Shown piece after piece: positions 1 through 9,470 of a DNA stretch of 43,072 nt. The DNA comes from Clostridiales bacterium. Lineage in GTDB: Bacteria > Bacillota > Desulfotomaculia > Desulfotomaculales > VENG01. Where the stretch lies: NCBI GenBank assembly GCA_021736985.1, contig JAIPEW010000023.1, positions 1 to 43,072 on the forward strand, in the 5' to 3' direction. Both the position numbers and the translations under genes were made by a program. The notes under the pieces were generated by a model that was not told where the DNA came from, did no database searches, and was given only the letters and a program-made list of their open reading frames with translations. Numbering within the stretch: position 1 is the first letter of the stretch; each line of letters starts with the position of its first letter.

Positions 1-130
1 TCCAAGCTCCCCCTTCGGCTTCCTTCAGACCCCACCGTTGGCCAGTGGCGCCCTTGCCTACGGGTTGTCTTCCCGCTGGTTAGGTGACATGGGTTTCTTT
101 CAACCCACCGGCTCGGCAAACATGCCGGGC
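1..130. other. GC-rich non-coding segment, possible mobile-element edge
   Basis: The first 130 bases are much more GC-rich than the following 9 kb and contain small stem-loops, for example CGGG/CCCG near 60-80 and GGGT/ACCC near 91-107. The pattern resembles non-coding ends that accompany repeated mobile elements in Clostridia, but this is from memory and no transposase or intron protein lies inside the window. A 79-aa open frame at 38-277 is not a convincing gene. Low confidence in the identity. Confidence 0.25.
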
Positions 131-162
131 AAACAAAAATTATACCGGGATGCCCCGGTATA
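131..162 (-). terminator. Terminator of the polysaccharide cluster
   Basis: Read on the minus strand, TATACCGGG and CCCGGTATA pair across a short loop (141-162) and are followed directly by ATTTTTGTTT. This is a standard intrinsic terminator shape. It lies about 60 bp beyond the last minus-strand gene (stop at 225), so it probably ends the long polysaccharide transcript. Confidence 0.65.
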
Positions 163-224
163 TTATATCTATTTTTTTGAACATACGATCAGTAAGTCGT
201 GCTTAATCGAAGTTAAAAAAGTTA

Positions 225-1049
225 TTAATAATATCTTTTTAAAATATCAATTAATTCATTTATTTCATTTCTATTAATTTCTTCTATGTTTAAAATTTCG
301 CATAATCTTTTACCATATTCAGTTAACATTAAATTATTAGGAGTAATCAAATCTATAGATTCCACAATATTACCCATACTTTTATTTTCAAAGTCATACG
401 TTCCAACCATACCCCAGTTATTGATTAAATCTAGCACTTCCTGAAGTACAGAGAGAGTTTCATAAGATATTGAATATTCTGTTTTATATAAATTAAAATC
501 TCTAAGTTTAATTCCTTCAATATCTTTAATTTTGAATAATGATAATAAGCATAATTGCCTGTATGTCAAGGATTCAGCAATTTGCATTAAATGATTAGCT
601 TCACCAATAGAAACATTACTCTTAAAAGCAATATTCACAAAAATATTAGCATTTAAGTGAATTTTCTTTTCTTCATGCTCATTTTTACATTTTAGTAGTA
701 TCCCCTCAAAGATTTCCTCTGAAGGGGATCGTGTACTAGCGCTATCTCTAGGAAAAAAACCATCATCCCTGACCTCTTCTCCCGACATTATTTTAGCTCT
801 TATTTTATCTATTACACATCGAGCACAAGCTCCAACTCGATCTTTTTCTCTTATGGACAATTCTCTGCTTGCCATATCAGATAAAAACTTATTCAAAGAT
901 TCACGTACTAACACTCCTGTTAGTTCACCTACTGCTGCTCCTCCAGGACCACCAAGTAAAAACCCAATAACCCCTCCTATAGAACCACCAATAATATCAG
1001 TACCTTTATCTAACAAATCATTTATTTGCTCACTTGAATCCATCCCCAT
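225..1049 (-). CDS. Uncharacterised protein with N-terminal glycine-zipper-like segment
   Basis: This 274-aa protein is last in the minus-strand cluster, 19 bp after the WbuB-like gene. Residues about 20-50 form a glycine/alanine-rich hydrophobic stretch (GGSIGGVIGFLLGGPGGAA) like a glycine zipper or membrane-inserting helix. The rest is soluble, with a helical region (about 115-190) containing KKIHLNANIFVNIAF and LTYRQLCLLSLF. Similar 'EKKI...NIAF...YRQL' proteins occur in many bacteria, but I do not recognise a named family. Nothing ties it to sugar chemistry. It could be a stand-alone membrane-active or defence-type protein that happens to sit at the end of the cluster. AAAGGAG lies 13 nt before the ATG at 1049; a second ATG two codons in is a possible start. 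Confidence 0.7.
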   Translation of the reverse strand: MGMDSSEQINDLLDKGTDIIGGSIGGVIGFLLGGPGGAAVGELTGVLVRESLNKFLSDMASRELSIREKDRVGACARCVIDKIRAKIMSGEEVRDDGFFPRDSASTRSPSEEIFEGILLKCKNEHEEKKIHLNANIFVNIAFKSNVSIGEANHLMQIAESLTYRQLCLLSLFKIKDIEGIKLRDFNLYKTEYSISYETLSVLQEVLDLINNWGMVGTYDFENKSMGNIVESIDLITPNNLMLTEYGKRLCEILNIEEINRNEINELIDILKRYY

Positions 1050-1068
1050 ACTTATACATTCGCTCCTT

Positions 1069-2265
1069 TTAACTATTTAAAGAATAAATATCATTATTTA
1101 AATAATTGAAGAAACTAATAAAACCATTCTCTCTATTAAAATTATCTATCACAAATTGCCTGTTGCTTTTAGCATTCCAGATAAATTCTTCCCATCGTTG
1201 TATCAAATATTTTATGCTATCAACAAGCGAATCCTCGTTTCCTGGAGCAAACACTACCCCACAGTCCAACTTTTCAATAATTTCTTTCCCTTCGCCTTTA
1301 ATGCCAGCAAGAATGGGTCTGTTATAAAGTAAATAATCAAATAATTTAGAAGGGATTGTTTTTTCCAGGGAAGGATGGTCATCAAGGGCTAAAAAAAGCA
1401 CGTCAGCACTCGCAGCGTGCTCGCCGACCTTATCCCTGGGAACAGGGCCAGTAAATTCTACTTTCTTAATCCCTTCTGAAGTAACCCGCTCTTTCAATCG
1501 CGTCAATTCAACGCCTGCACCAACCACTTTAAAATTTACATTATATATATCTTCATTTTGAAGACGAGATAATACATTTAATACATTGTCCAATCCCTGT
1601 ACTTTACCTACATTTCCTATATAAACAATATTAAGTTTACTATCATCATGATTAACTTCCGCTACTTCAGCCCCTAAAATATCATTTGAAATACCATTAT
1701 AAACTACAGTTACTTTATCGCTTGATTTACTCATTATGTACTCCCGCATAGGTTTAGACACGCATAATATCCTATCTGCCTGGCGATAAAACGATTTTTC
1801 AATCCTTAAAAAAATTTTATGCAAAATAGAACCTTGTTTAAGCATTCCAGCAGCAATTGCAGAGTCAGGCCATACATCTCTAATATCAGCTATATATTTA
1901 GCCTTTTTTATCTTAGACAATATGTATCCTGTAAAGGATAAAAAAAGTGGTGGTGAGCTCACAATAACTAAATCAAATCTTCCTCTAATCATTATTCCTT
2001 TTAAAATAGCAATAACTGCAAAGGATACATAATTACTCACGCGAGCAACAAAACCTTTTTTCCCTTCAGGTACTTTTATTCTATGTACAAAATCTTCATC
2101 ATTAATTTCTTGTCCAATCGTAACTTTATGGGGAATAGTAGTAATTATTTCTACTTCATAATTACATTTATGCAGCGCGTTAACCATATCCTGCATACGA
2201 AATGCAGCAGCAGTGATATCAGGAGGATAATATTGAGTTATTAATAATACTTTTTTCTTTTGCAT
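1069..2265 (-). CDS. WbuB-like GT4 family glycosyltransferase
   Basis: This 398-aa GT-B transferase of family GT4 probably adds a sugar to the lipid-linked repeat unit on the cytoplasmic face of the membrane. The N-terminal domain begins KKVLLITQYYPPDITAAAFR and carries the ADIRDVWPDSA segment (about 126-136) typical of WbuB-type enzymes. The C-terminal nucleotide-binding domain has the acidic EKTIPSKLFDYLLYNRPILAG motif. Length is normal. It sits 16 bp after the heparinase-like gene in the same transcript. WbuB-like enzymes often occur next to WecC-type dehydrogenases, as here. The actual donor and acceptor cannot be read from the sequence. Confidence 0.88.
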   Translation of the reverse strand: MQKKKVLLITQYYPPDITAAAFRMQDMVNALHKCNYEVEIITTIPHKVTIGQEINDEDFVHRIKVPEGKKGFVARVSNYVSFAVIAILKGIMIRGRFDLVIVSSPPLFLSFTGYILSKIKKAKYIADIRDVWPDSAIAAGMLKQGSILHKIFLRIEKSFYRQADRILCVSKPMREYIMSKSSDKVTVVYNGISNDILGAEVAEVNHDDSKLNIVYIGNVGKVQGLDNVLNVLSRLQNEDIYNVNFKVVGAGVELTRLKERVTSEGIKKVEFTGPVPRDKVGEHAASADVLFLALDDHPSLEKTIPSKLFDYLLYNRPILAGIKGEGKEIIEKLDCGVVFAPGNEDSLVDSIKYLIQRWEEFIWNAKSNRQFVIDNFNRENGFISFFNYLNNDIYSLNS

Positions 2266-2281
2266 AGTAATTACTACACCT

Positions 2282-4792
2282 TCAACCAGTATTCTTTATA
2301 ATCCAGGTAGTGTTTGAAATTTGATGTTTTTCAAGACCATCATCTACATTTACATCATAATTGGAATTAAAACTTACTTTTGTACCCCCCAATATATCTC
2401 CACTTATCAGTACAATATCATCATTAAACCATAATTCAAAATATCTCCATTTACCTTCTATATCAACAACACTATCAATTGCTAAACATGTACCCATTTT
2501 ACTAAAGAGATAGCAGGGGGTGTCTCTATTAGACCTGTAAAAAACTAATTCTCCATCTGTAATAATATTTTTAGCATTAACTTTTTCTTTTGCATAGATA
2601 ATATAATCTTTTATCTCATCTTGCTTTATTTTAAAAACTAACTCACCTGAATGTTCTTGATTTACACACTTTATCTCTGGCTTTTTATCATCTTTTTTCA
2701 CAGGAAATAATACAAAACCAGTGCACCATTCTCCATGTGCATATGTCATACATTGAAACACAGGTGCAGGTTCACATACACCATAATTATAAGAAACCCA
2801 TCCCTGTATTGATGGATTTTCCTGGCCTTTAACAATTTCATACTGCATATTTTTTTTATGTGCAGGATAAATAATTAAATTGGCGAAATCATTTTTACTA
2901 TATATACATTGATTTTCATCAATCCTGGCTTTTCCCGGAGGAAAATGAAATAAAAAATCATATTTATGTTTATCTTTTGCTGCAAAACCATCTAAAACAA
3001 CAGAATATTCATCTAACACATTTAAGACTCCCCGCCTGTGTATAACAGGATCTGGCAATCTTTTATAACCAGTATGTCCCCCCTGAATCCAGTGAACGTA
3101 CTTGCCTTTATATCTGCAAACTTCAAGAGGTTCTGCCTCTTCTGCCCAGCGAAATGTTCGGTGCGGTAATGACTGTGACTGGTCATCTACTGCTACTGTA
3201 TTATGTGCATGTGTACTCCTAAAATAATTACGCCACCGGGGATTTGCATTATATATATATGTACCCGGGTCTATTAATAAATTCGCGTCACCGGCGTACA
3301 ACTCAATATGCAGTTGATCGGCATGAGCATGATCTGCATGCGGCCCATTTTTAAGTAATAAATACGAATTATCTTGTTCCCAACCTGAACGGCTAATATA
3401 AAAACCACTTCTGGAAAAGCTCATAAACTTGTTTTCAGGCTTTTTACTTGATAGTCTTTCCCATTCTTTAACTGCATTTAGACCTAAAAGCCATATAGTT
3501 TCCTCGGAAAGTTGCCCGGCAGAATACTTAAAATCTTCACGTTCAAACAAAACTGCCCCGGTAGATAATGCAGGCCGAATATCATTGATTTCACTGCTGC
3601 ACAACCAAACTGCAGCTCCATCATCATTATCACCTGTATTCGGAGCTGTTCCCCCAGGTTTCATTATCCACATTAAAAAATCAAACATCTTCTCAAGATG
3701 TTTCCATGCTTCAACAGGGACTGTATTTCCATTTAATTGCTCCATTCTATAAACCATCAAATACAGGTATAATACAAACCGGTGATAATATATTGACTGC
3801 TCCCAGTTAACTCCATCTGAATAAACCTGTTTATAAAACTCTCCATCAAGTATTTTAAGCGCCTTATTTCTCCAGTGCTCTGCCCGATTTAATTCAGGAA
3901 AAATATGTGCAATTAATGCTAATCCAACTGCTTCACCTATAAGGTGATTGTTATGTATGCAATACCAGGAATAACTGATATTTTTTTCTAAGTGATAAGC
4001 ACTATGTATAAATGCACGTATCCAATCAAACAAAATATCTTCATCTAATGCCTCTGAATCAATAAAAAAGTGAAAGGCCCAAAGCCATGAAGTACAACGC
4101 ATAGCAACCTCTAGATTAGATTGCCAATTAATACCCAGTTCAGCTGGGTTATTTTCAAGCCAGCTTTTAAGCTGGCCGACAAACTCCCGGGCATAACGTT
4201 CATCGCCTGTCCACCAGTAAGCCCTCCCCAGGTCATAAAAATGCTGGTGGCGGTTTAGTTCCCACAGCGGCCTGACATCACCATATTTTTCAGCATCGAC
4301 TTTCAACTTACTCCAGTGTGTTAGAGGCCACTGCAAATTTTCTCCTGCGTAGTGCCAGTCTATAGCATCATCAAATAAGTATTGCTTTCCCAATACATTA
4401 AAACGATGCTGCAATATATTATCAGCTTTATTTAATAATTTTTCTTTTTGCCCTGGGAAGTTTTTATTCAAAACTTCTAAATATTCATCTTTCCCATCTG
4501 CAGGAAAGAAAAAAGTCACATTTTTTCGCGTCTTCATATATTGAACTAATTCTGTACGGGATTGATATTGATTTCCAAAAGCATGTAAGACTGCCTCATC
4601 ACTCATCCATCCCGGTTTATTAACCCACCGTTTTATCCCAGAAGCATTTTTAATAACATCCCAGCTTCTATAGAAAACTTCACCCGGGCCCATACATCTT
4701 ATGTCTTTTTTTACCTGGTTAAATCGTTTTAATACCATAGCTGTCTGTAACAACCTTTTTTTATTAATTATTTTCTTTTGGGTCACCTTCAC
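2282..4792 (-). CDS. Heparinase II/III family protein (alginate-lyase-like)
   Basis: This 836-aa protein has the two-part layout of the heparinase II/III family: an alpha-helical barrel domain (about 80-400, with NNHLIGEAVGL near 277) and a C-terminal beta-sandwich domain from about 470. The latter has HADHAHADQLHIELY near 487 and RSTHAHNTVAVD near 527, including the conserved histidines. Known members cleave uronic-acid polysaccharides by beta-elimination. No signal peptide or membrane anchor is visible: the N-terminus is lysine-rich and polar. That is odd for a lyase and suggests a cytoplasmic or editing role in polymer production. It overlaps wecC by 29 nt if the GTG at 4792 is the start. 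A GTG two codons later, or the ATG at residue 19, is also possible. Confidence 0.88.
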   Translation of the reverse strand: MKVTQKKIINKKRLLQTAMVLKRFNQVKKDIRCMGPGEVFYRSWDVIKNASGIKRWVNKPGWMSDEAVLHAFGNQYQSRTELVQYMKTRKNVTFFFPADGKDEYLEVLNKNFPGQKEKLLNKADNILQHRFNVLGKQYLFDDAIDWHYAGENLQWPLTHWSKLKVDAEKYGDVRPLWELNRHQHFYDLGRAYWWTGDERYAREFVGQLKSWLENNPAELGINWQSNLEVAMRCTSWLWAFHFFIDSEALDEDILFDWIRAFIHSAYHLEKNISYSWYCIHNNHLIGEAVGLALIAHIFPELNRAEHWRNKALKILDGEFYKQVYSDGVNWEQSIYYHRFVLYLYLMVYRMEQLNGNTVPVEAWKHLEKMFDFLMWIMKPGGTAPNTGDNDDGAAVWLCSSEINDIRPALSTGAVLFEREDFKYSAGQLSEETIWLLGLNAVKEWERLSSKKPENKFMSFSRSGFYISRSGWEQDNSYLLLKNGPHADHAHADQLHIELYAGDANLLIDPGTYIYNANPRWRNYFRSTHAHNTVAVDDQSQSLPHRTFRWAEEAEPLEVCRYKGKYVHWIQGGHTGYKRLPDPVIHRRGVLNVLDEYSVVLDGFAAKDKHKYDFLFHFPPGKARIDENQCIYSKNDFANLIIYPAHKKNMQYEIVKGQENPSIQGWVSYNYGVCEPAPVFQCMTYAHGEWCTGFVLFPVKKDDKKPEIKCVNQEHSGELVFKIKQDEIKDYIIYAKEKVNAKNIITDGELVFYRSNRDTPCYLFSKMGTCLAIDSVVDIEGKWRYFELWFNDDIVLISGDILGGTKVSFNSNYDVNVDDGLEKHQISNTTWIIKNTG

Positions 4793-6041
4793 CTAACCGG
4801 TAAACAGTAAAACCGGCTTTTTGCCAGAGTTCCCTGTCAAGTGCATTTTTAGTATCAAAAACTATTCGGTTGCGAACTAATTTTCCCAGTTCTTGAGGAG
4901 CCATAAATTTAAACTCATCGTGGTCAGTAAGCAACAGTATACAATCAACACCGTTTAATGCATCTTTTAATCCAAACAACTCGTATTCAAAATCTCGAAC
5001 GTGAGGATCATAGATTGTCACATCTATTCCTGCTTCTTTTAGATTTTGTATAATTGGAAGCGCAGGTGTTAATCTTACATCATCTATATTCCCCTTGTAA
5101 CTTACACCCAGTACAGCAATTTTCGGAGCAGGAATATTTTCTAATATTAACTTTAATCTCTGCACTACATAACCGGGCATACTGTCATTGTGCTTACGTC
5201 CCAGTTCGATCATTTTAGCAGCATCCGAGTATCGTTCGATAATAAACCATGGATCTACGGCTATACAATGCCCACCGACCCCGGGCCCAGGCTGATGAAT
5301 ATTTACCCGGGGATGCAAGTTGCTTAGCTCTATAACTTCCCAGGCACTTATACCTTCTTTTTCACAAATCACGGCCAGCTCATTAGCTAAAGCAATATTT
5401 ACATCACGATATGTATTTTCCATTAACTTAGACATCTCAGCTGTTGTACAATCTGTTAATTTTATTTCCCCTTCCACAAATACCTTATATAATTGGGAAG
5501 CTAATTGGGCAGAGTTTCTATTAATGCCCCCAATAACACGGTTGTTTTGTATTAATTCCCTTACTGTACTCCCGGGAATTACTCTTTCGGGACTGTGTGC
5601 CAGGCTAAAATCAATACCGGCTTTTAATCCAGCCTCTTCAAGTATTGGTTTTAAGAATCCATCACATGTACCCGGCGGTGAAGTAGATTCGAGAATTACC
5701 AGGTTATCTTTTTGTAATACAGATGCAATCATATGACCAGCATCACGTACAAAAGTCAAATCAGCCTGTTTATTTTCAGTAATAGGAGTAGGCACAGCAA
5801 TAATAAACACATCCGCAGACTCTATTTCCAATGTTGCCCGCAAACATCCTGATTTTACAGCTGCCTGGACCAAAGTATGCAGCCCCGGTTCCTGGATGTG
5901 GATACCGCCCTTATTTATCGTATCAACGACGTTTTGATTGACTTCCACTCCTACTACTTCAAAACCATTAGTAGCAAATATACTTGCTGTAGGTAAGCCT
6001 ATATAGCCAAGCCCTAATATGCATATTTTTTTTGCTTTCAT
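4764..6041 (-). CDS. wecC: UDP-N-acetyl-D-mannosamine dehydrogenase (WecC-like)
   Basis: This 425-aa nucleotide-sugar dehydrogenase oxidises C6 of the sugar in two NAD-dependent steps, most likely UDP-ManNAc to UDP-ManNAcA. The N-terminal Rossmann motif GLGYIGLP lies at 10-17. VPTPITENKQADLTF and the central ENTYRDVNIALANE follow, with the catalytic cysteine in GPGVGGHCIAVDPWF near 258; these are typical of the WecC/CapL branch rather than Ugd. The C-terminal domain has GVSYKGNIDDVR. A UDP-GlcNAc 2-epimerase that would make its substrate is not in the window. UDP-GlcNAc or UDP-GalNAc dehydrogenase (WbpA-like) activity is an alternative. Confidence 0.9.
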   Translation of the reverse strand: MKAKKICILGLGYIGLPTASIFATNGFEVVGVEVNQNVVDTINKGGIHIQEPGLHTLVQAAVKSGCLRATLEIESADVFIIAVPTPITENKQADLTFVRDAGHMIASVLQKDNLVILESTSPPGTCDGFLKPILEEAGLKAGIDFSLAHSPERVIPGSTVRELIQNNRVIGGINRNSAQLASQLYKVFVEGEIKLTDCTTAEMSKLMENTYRDVNIALANELAVICEKEGISAWEVIELSNLHPRVNIHQPGPGVGGHCIAVDPWFIIERYSDAAKMIELGRKHNDSMPGYVVQRLKLILENIPAPKIAVLGVSYKGNIDDVRLTPALPIIQNLKEAGIDVTIYDPHVRDFEYELFGLKDALNGVDCILLLTDHDEFKFMAPQELGKLVRNRIVFDTKNALDRELWQKAGFTVYRLGEGDPKENN

Positions 6042-6065
6042 AAGTAAACTCTCCTATTAATGTAT

Positions 6066-7085
6066 TTAAAATAATTTCCATCTCAATAGTTTTCCATCAT
6101 CTTTTTGTACTGCTTGTCCATATGCATATACATACGGGCCAGGATTGGGCCCAGCAGGTAATTGTAATGCACCATACTGAAATAATTTTTGAGGCCAGAC
6201 ATCTTTTTTCTGTTTATAAAATACCTGCCAGTTTTCACCGTCCCGGCTTGTATAAATTGCAACTTCTTTCGATGTATTAACATCACTAGGCTCTACTACT
6301 GTAGACACTAAATAATAATCTCCAACTTGAGCGGTATAAAAAGCACTGCCAGACAAAGGATGTAATCTCTCAAATTTACCTGTTTTAATATCTAACCATT
6401 GGATATAGTTTTGTTCTATAGGTGTATCAGTAGGCACTATTAGTCCATCTGCTAATGGAATTATAGAAACTGCCCGTGCCTGTTGGTTTCCTATAACTAC
6501 TGGTTCTAAACTATTAAAATTATCACCAGTAAATAAAATACGGCACTCATTGCCAAAGTCGCCAGTTAATACCCAACAACCTTTCCGGTATTTATCATAA
6601 AAAATACCATGCACGTGCCGAATACTACCTTCAGGAAAAGTGTATATTATCTTCCAGGTTTCTCCACAATCAAAAGATCCATAAATATGTACTTCATCTC
6701 TATCCGAGTTCTTAAAATACTCACCGAAACATATTTTATCATCAGGAGTACTACACAAATTTAAAGGCCTACTTCCCCTATCTATTTTAAACACCGGATA
6801 TAAGAAATTATCGTTAAAATTACGTTTAACTATAAAACCTCTAACTACACCTATTATTGTTCCGTCACGTAATGGTAATAAATAGTGAAAACCACTCCTA
6901 AATAAGCGACTTGTTAACCTGGTACTTGCCTTTAATTGATCAACAAAACATGTCATACACCTTGCAATTTTAGTATACGATAATCCAAAATCATTTGAGT
7001 ATATTAAATAATACCCGTCACTTCCCCATATGCCACCTGTTTCATCTATGTAAAGAGGTTTAAATTTATTTATTTTAGAAACCAT
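6066..7085 (-). CDS. Asp-box (BNR) beta-propeller protein
   Basis: This 339-aa protein is built of repeated beta-strands with Asp-box loops of S-x-D-x-G-x-x-W/Y type: SNDFGLSYTKI at about 30-40, SFDCGETWKII at 137-147 and SRDGENWQVF at 280-289. Such loops mark sialidase-like and related propellers. The catalytic arginine triad of true sialidases cannot be assigned. There is no signal peptide, so it is probably cytoplasmic, which is unusual for a propeller of this type. It overlaps the 3' end of the upstream sulfotransferase gene by 11 nt, so the two are probably co-translated. It may bind or modify the polymer precursor. Confidence 0.75.
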   Translation of the reverse strand: MVSKINKFKPLYIDETGGIWGSDGYYLIYSNDFGLSYTKIARCMTCFVDQLKASTRLTSRLFRSGFHYLLPLRDGTIIGVVRGFIVKRNFNDNFLYPVFKIDRGSRPLNLCSTPDDKICFGEYFKNSDRDEVHIYGSFDCGETWKIIYTFPEGSIRHVHGIFYDKYRKGCWVLTGDFGNECRILFTGDNFNSLEPVVIGNQQARAVSIIPLADGLIVPTDTPIEQNYIQWLDIKTGKFERLHPLSGSAFYTAQVGDYYLVSTVVEPSDVNTSKEVAIYTSRDGENWQVFYKQKKDVWPQKLFQYGALQLPAGPNPGPYVYAYGQAVQKDDGKLLRWKLF

Positions 7086-8049
7086 AGTTACTTTTGCCTT
7101 TCCAGATCCAATAACCTATACTTAACACCTTAAAAAATAAGTTTATAGATAATAACGAAACCCTTTGAAAAACTCCTAACTTAGATACAGATTTACTTTC
7201 TGTATATCCTATGTCCCTAACTGCAGGAATACAGACTTTTTCTATTACACCTACTTCCCAGGCTGATAATTCATTTTTCCATTTTCCAGTATTATTTTTT
7301 AATAAGGGACCCAAACTTTCCTTTTTCCACTGCATTTCATCATCTGAAACAATTTTTTTGGCAGACTCTCCAAATACCAACATAGTATGGCTATAATCTA
7401 TATTAAGTTTATTACATAATACTTTTAATTCTTCCTCGGGTTGCTCTAACATCTTTTCATATATAACTTCATGATAATTACTTCCAAAATATTTTAAACC
7501 ATCTCTTCTACCCTTTTCCATTTGCACATAATATGCAAAAGCATGCAGTAATGGACATCTACCTTTTGACCAATTTGCCTTTTTACGGGATAAATATACA
7601 TCTCTAGGATCTCTAATAACATGGATAACATGTGCATTTGGAAAACTTTTACTAATCAACGGTATATATTCAATATTTTTAGGATCCTTATCCCCCCAAA
7701 TGTTTTTACCTTGTTGAATTGAATATTTAGACATTAAATCTTTATAAAATTCAACTAACGAAAATTCTTTTTTATTTTTAACAAATGGAGATATAACTTC
7801 ATTTAAATTAATATTTAAGCGCGCAAGATATTGATCATTATTAATACATTGAATAAATTCTTTTAGGTTAATGTTATAATTATTTTTGCTAGCTATATAA
7901 AAACGAAAAAAATGGGTTTCCGGAGGGAAGCAAAGCTCAGGATGCGCATTTAGCATACTTTGCACAAGTGTAGTTCCGGATCGCCCAACACCCCCCACAA
8001 AAACTGGACTATGATAATTTTTACTTATACCTAAATTTCTACTATTCAT
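7075..8049 (-). CDS. Sulfotransferase family protein
   Basis: This 324-aa protein is a PAPS-dependent sulfotransferase. The 5'-phosphosulfate-binding loop GGVGRSGTTLVQSML lies at 19-33, followed by HPELCFPPETHFF. The 3'-phosphate-binding segment HVIHVIRDPRDVYLSR is at 140-155. Both are hallmark motifs of the family. It would transfer sulfate to a hydroxyl or amino group of a sugar, here presumably in the polysaccharide repeat unit. It overlaps the genes on both sides (8 nt upstream, 11 nt downstream), so it belongs firmly to the operon. PAPS can be supplied by cysC at the head of the cluster. Confidence 0.9.
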   Translation of the reverse strand: MNSRNLGISKNYHSPVFVGGVGRSGTTLVQSMLNAHPELCFPPETHFFRFYIASKNNYNINLKEFIQCINNDQYLARLNINLNEVISPFVKNKKEFSLVEFYKDLMSKYSIQQGKNIWGDKDPKNIEYIPLISKSFPNAHVIHVIRDPRDVYLSRKKANWSKGRCPLLHAFAYYVQMEKGRRDGLKYFGSNYHEVIYEKMLEQPEEELKVLCNKLNIDYSHTMLVFGESAKKIVSDDEMQWKKESLGPLLKNNTGKWKNELSAWEVGVIEKVCIPAVRDIGYTESKSVSKLGVFQRVSLLSINLFFKVLSIGYWIWKGKSNYGF

Positions 8050-9202
8050 TTTCTAACACATCCAACAATTCTTTCATTCGTTTTTGCCAAGTATGTTTTT
8101 CTAAAAAATCATTACGTACTTTTTTTCTTATATTTTCTCTCAAATCATCATCATTTACAGCTAACTTTATGCAATTTAAAAGAGATTCTTTAGATAAGGG
8201 ATCATATAAATAAGAATTATCCTTATGTATTAATACTTCTTTTATTTGACCAACAGATGCAGCAATTGTAGGCACTCCCAAAGACATATATTCATACAGC
8301 TTTATAGGAGAACCTATTTCGGACAAGCCTCTCGATTTATAAGGTAAAACAAATATATCTTTAGATGGATTTATTTGATCTTTTACTGTATGAAGATCAT
8401 ACCTACCGTGTAAAACAACATTATCATCCTTACCTACAATCCTGCTAATTTTTTCGTATTGAGGTCCATCACCATATATATGCAATTCAATTTTACTATT
8501 AATTTTGTTTTTAAAATCCTTAAAAACATCTATCAACATATCAAAATCATAATATGATTGCAAAATCCCCATATAAATAATTCTTTTTCTTGTTGTTTCT
8601 GCATTGTTGCTTATGAAATTATCACTGGATGATGCATTATGAAGTACTATCACTTTAGATTGAACAGGTCTAGGATAATTTTTTATATCCATAAAAAGTT
8701 TATTTGAAACAACTGTTACTAAGTTCATTTTACTTAAAATAAGCTTTTCACAAAAAAACACAGTTCTTTTTAGTTTTTCAGGCAAAGCATGTAATTGATG
8801 AAAAGCAAGGCTATTTACTTCGCAAATCCAAAAAACATTAGAAAGCATCTTTCTCATTAAATACATAAAAATACAATTACTTACTGAGTATCTAATGATT
8901 ATACATTTTGCATTTTTCTTTCTAACTAAAATTATTAATTGTATTAATAATTTTAGATTCCAAATAACACATCTTAAGCCAGGTATTTTTTTAAAAAATT
9001 TTCCTAGAGGTATTTGCAAATATTCAACTGTATTAGGTAACTCATTTTTATAATTATCTAATCCACATCCTGAAATTGCAGTAACTTTAACATTATTTTT
9101 TGCAATACCTTCCATTACACCCAAAGCATGAGTTACTCTACCTCTTCTTCCGTTTGAAAAAAAATTATATTTAGGAAGAATATAAATTATATTATTTTTC
9201 AT
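8042..9202 (-). CDS. GT4 family glycosyltransferase
   Basis: This 386-aa GT-B enzyme has the C-terminal GT4 nucleotide-sugar-binding signature GSPIKLYEYMSLGVPTIA near 295-312, after IIYMGILQSYYDFDMLI, which opens the second Rossmann domain. The N-terminal acceptor domain has no signal peptide and is very AT-rich in codon use. It overlaps the sulfotransferase gene by 8 nt. A 268-bp AT-rich gap separates it from wzy upstream, the largest gap inside the cluster. Donor sugar unknown. Confidence 0.87.
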   Translation of the reverse strand: MKNNIIYILPKYNFFSNGRRGRVTHALGVMEGIAKNNVKVTAISGCGLDNYKNELPNTVEYLQIPLGKFFKKIPGLRCVIWNLKLLIQLIILVRKKNAKCIIIRYSVSNCIFMYLMRKMLSNVFWICEVNSLAFHQLHALPEKLKRTVFFCEKLILSKMNLVTVVSNKLFMDIKNYPRPVQSKVIVLHNASSSDNFISNNAETTRKRIIYMGILQSYYDFDMLIDVFKDFKNKINSKIELHIYGDGPQYEKISRIVGKDDNVVLHGRYDLHTVKDQINPSKDIFVLPYKSRGLSEIGSPIKLYEYMSLGVPTIAASVGQIKEVLIHKDNSYLYDPLSKESLLNCIKLAVNDDDLRENIRKKVRNDFLEKHTWQKRMKELLDVLENE

Positions 9203-9470
9203 TATAATTCCTCTCTATGATTAAATAATATTTATTAATACTTTTTTAACAACGACCTGGTAAATAGCAAGTTAAAATTTTATTCTAATATAAATATATA
9301 TAATGCAATATTATTAACAACTCATGAATTGTTAGCTTATACGATAAACCCATGGCATCTTACATTAATGCTTATCCTAAACGCATCTTAAAAATAAAAC
9401 AAATTTTATTATTAAGTAATTTATATATTACTTATAGTTATTTTACAAATTATTTAGCCTATCTGTTAAC
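9203..9470. other. AT-rich spacer inside the polysaccharide cluster
   Basis: These 268 bases between wzy and the next glycosyltransferase gene are very AT-rich and carry no convincing open frame. No strong terminator or RNA motif is seen. It could hold an internal promoter or be a junction left by gene exchange. Confidence 0.5.

Noticed and set aside
38-277. 79-aa open frame at the left end
   Set aside because: No ribosome site or recognisable domain, it crosses the terminator hairpin and runs antisense into the 274-aa gene.
3429-3752. 107-aa plus-strand frame inside the heparinase gene
   Set aside because: It is antisense to a well-supported 836-aa gene and has no domain or ribosome site; the same holds for the other long antisense frames in this cluster.
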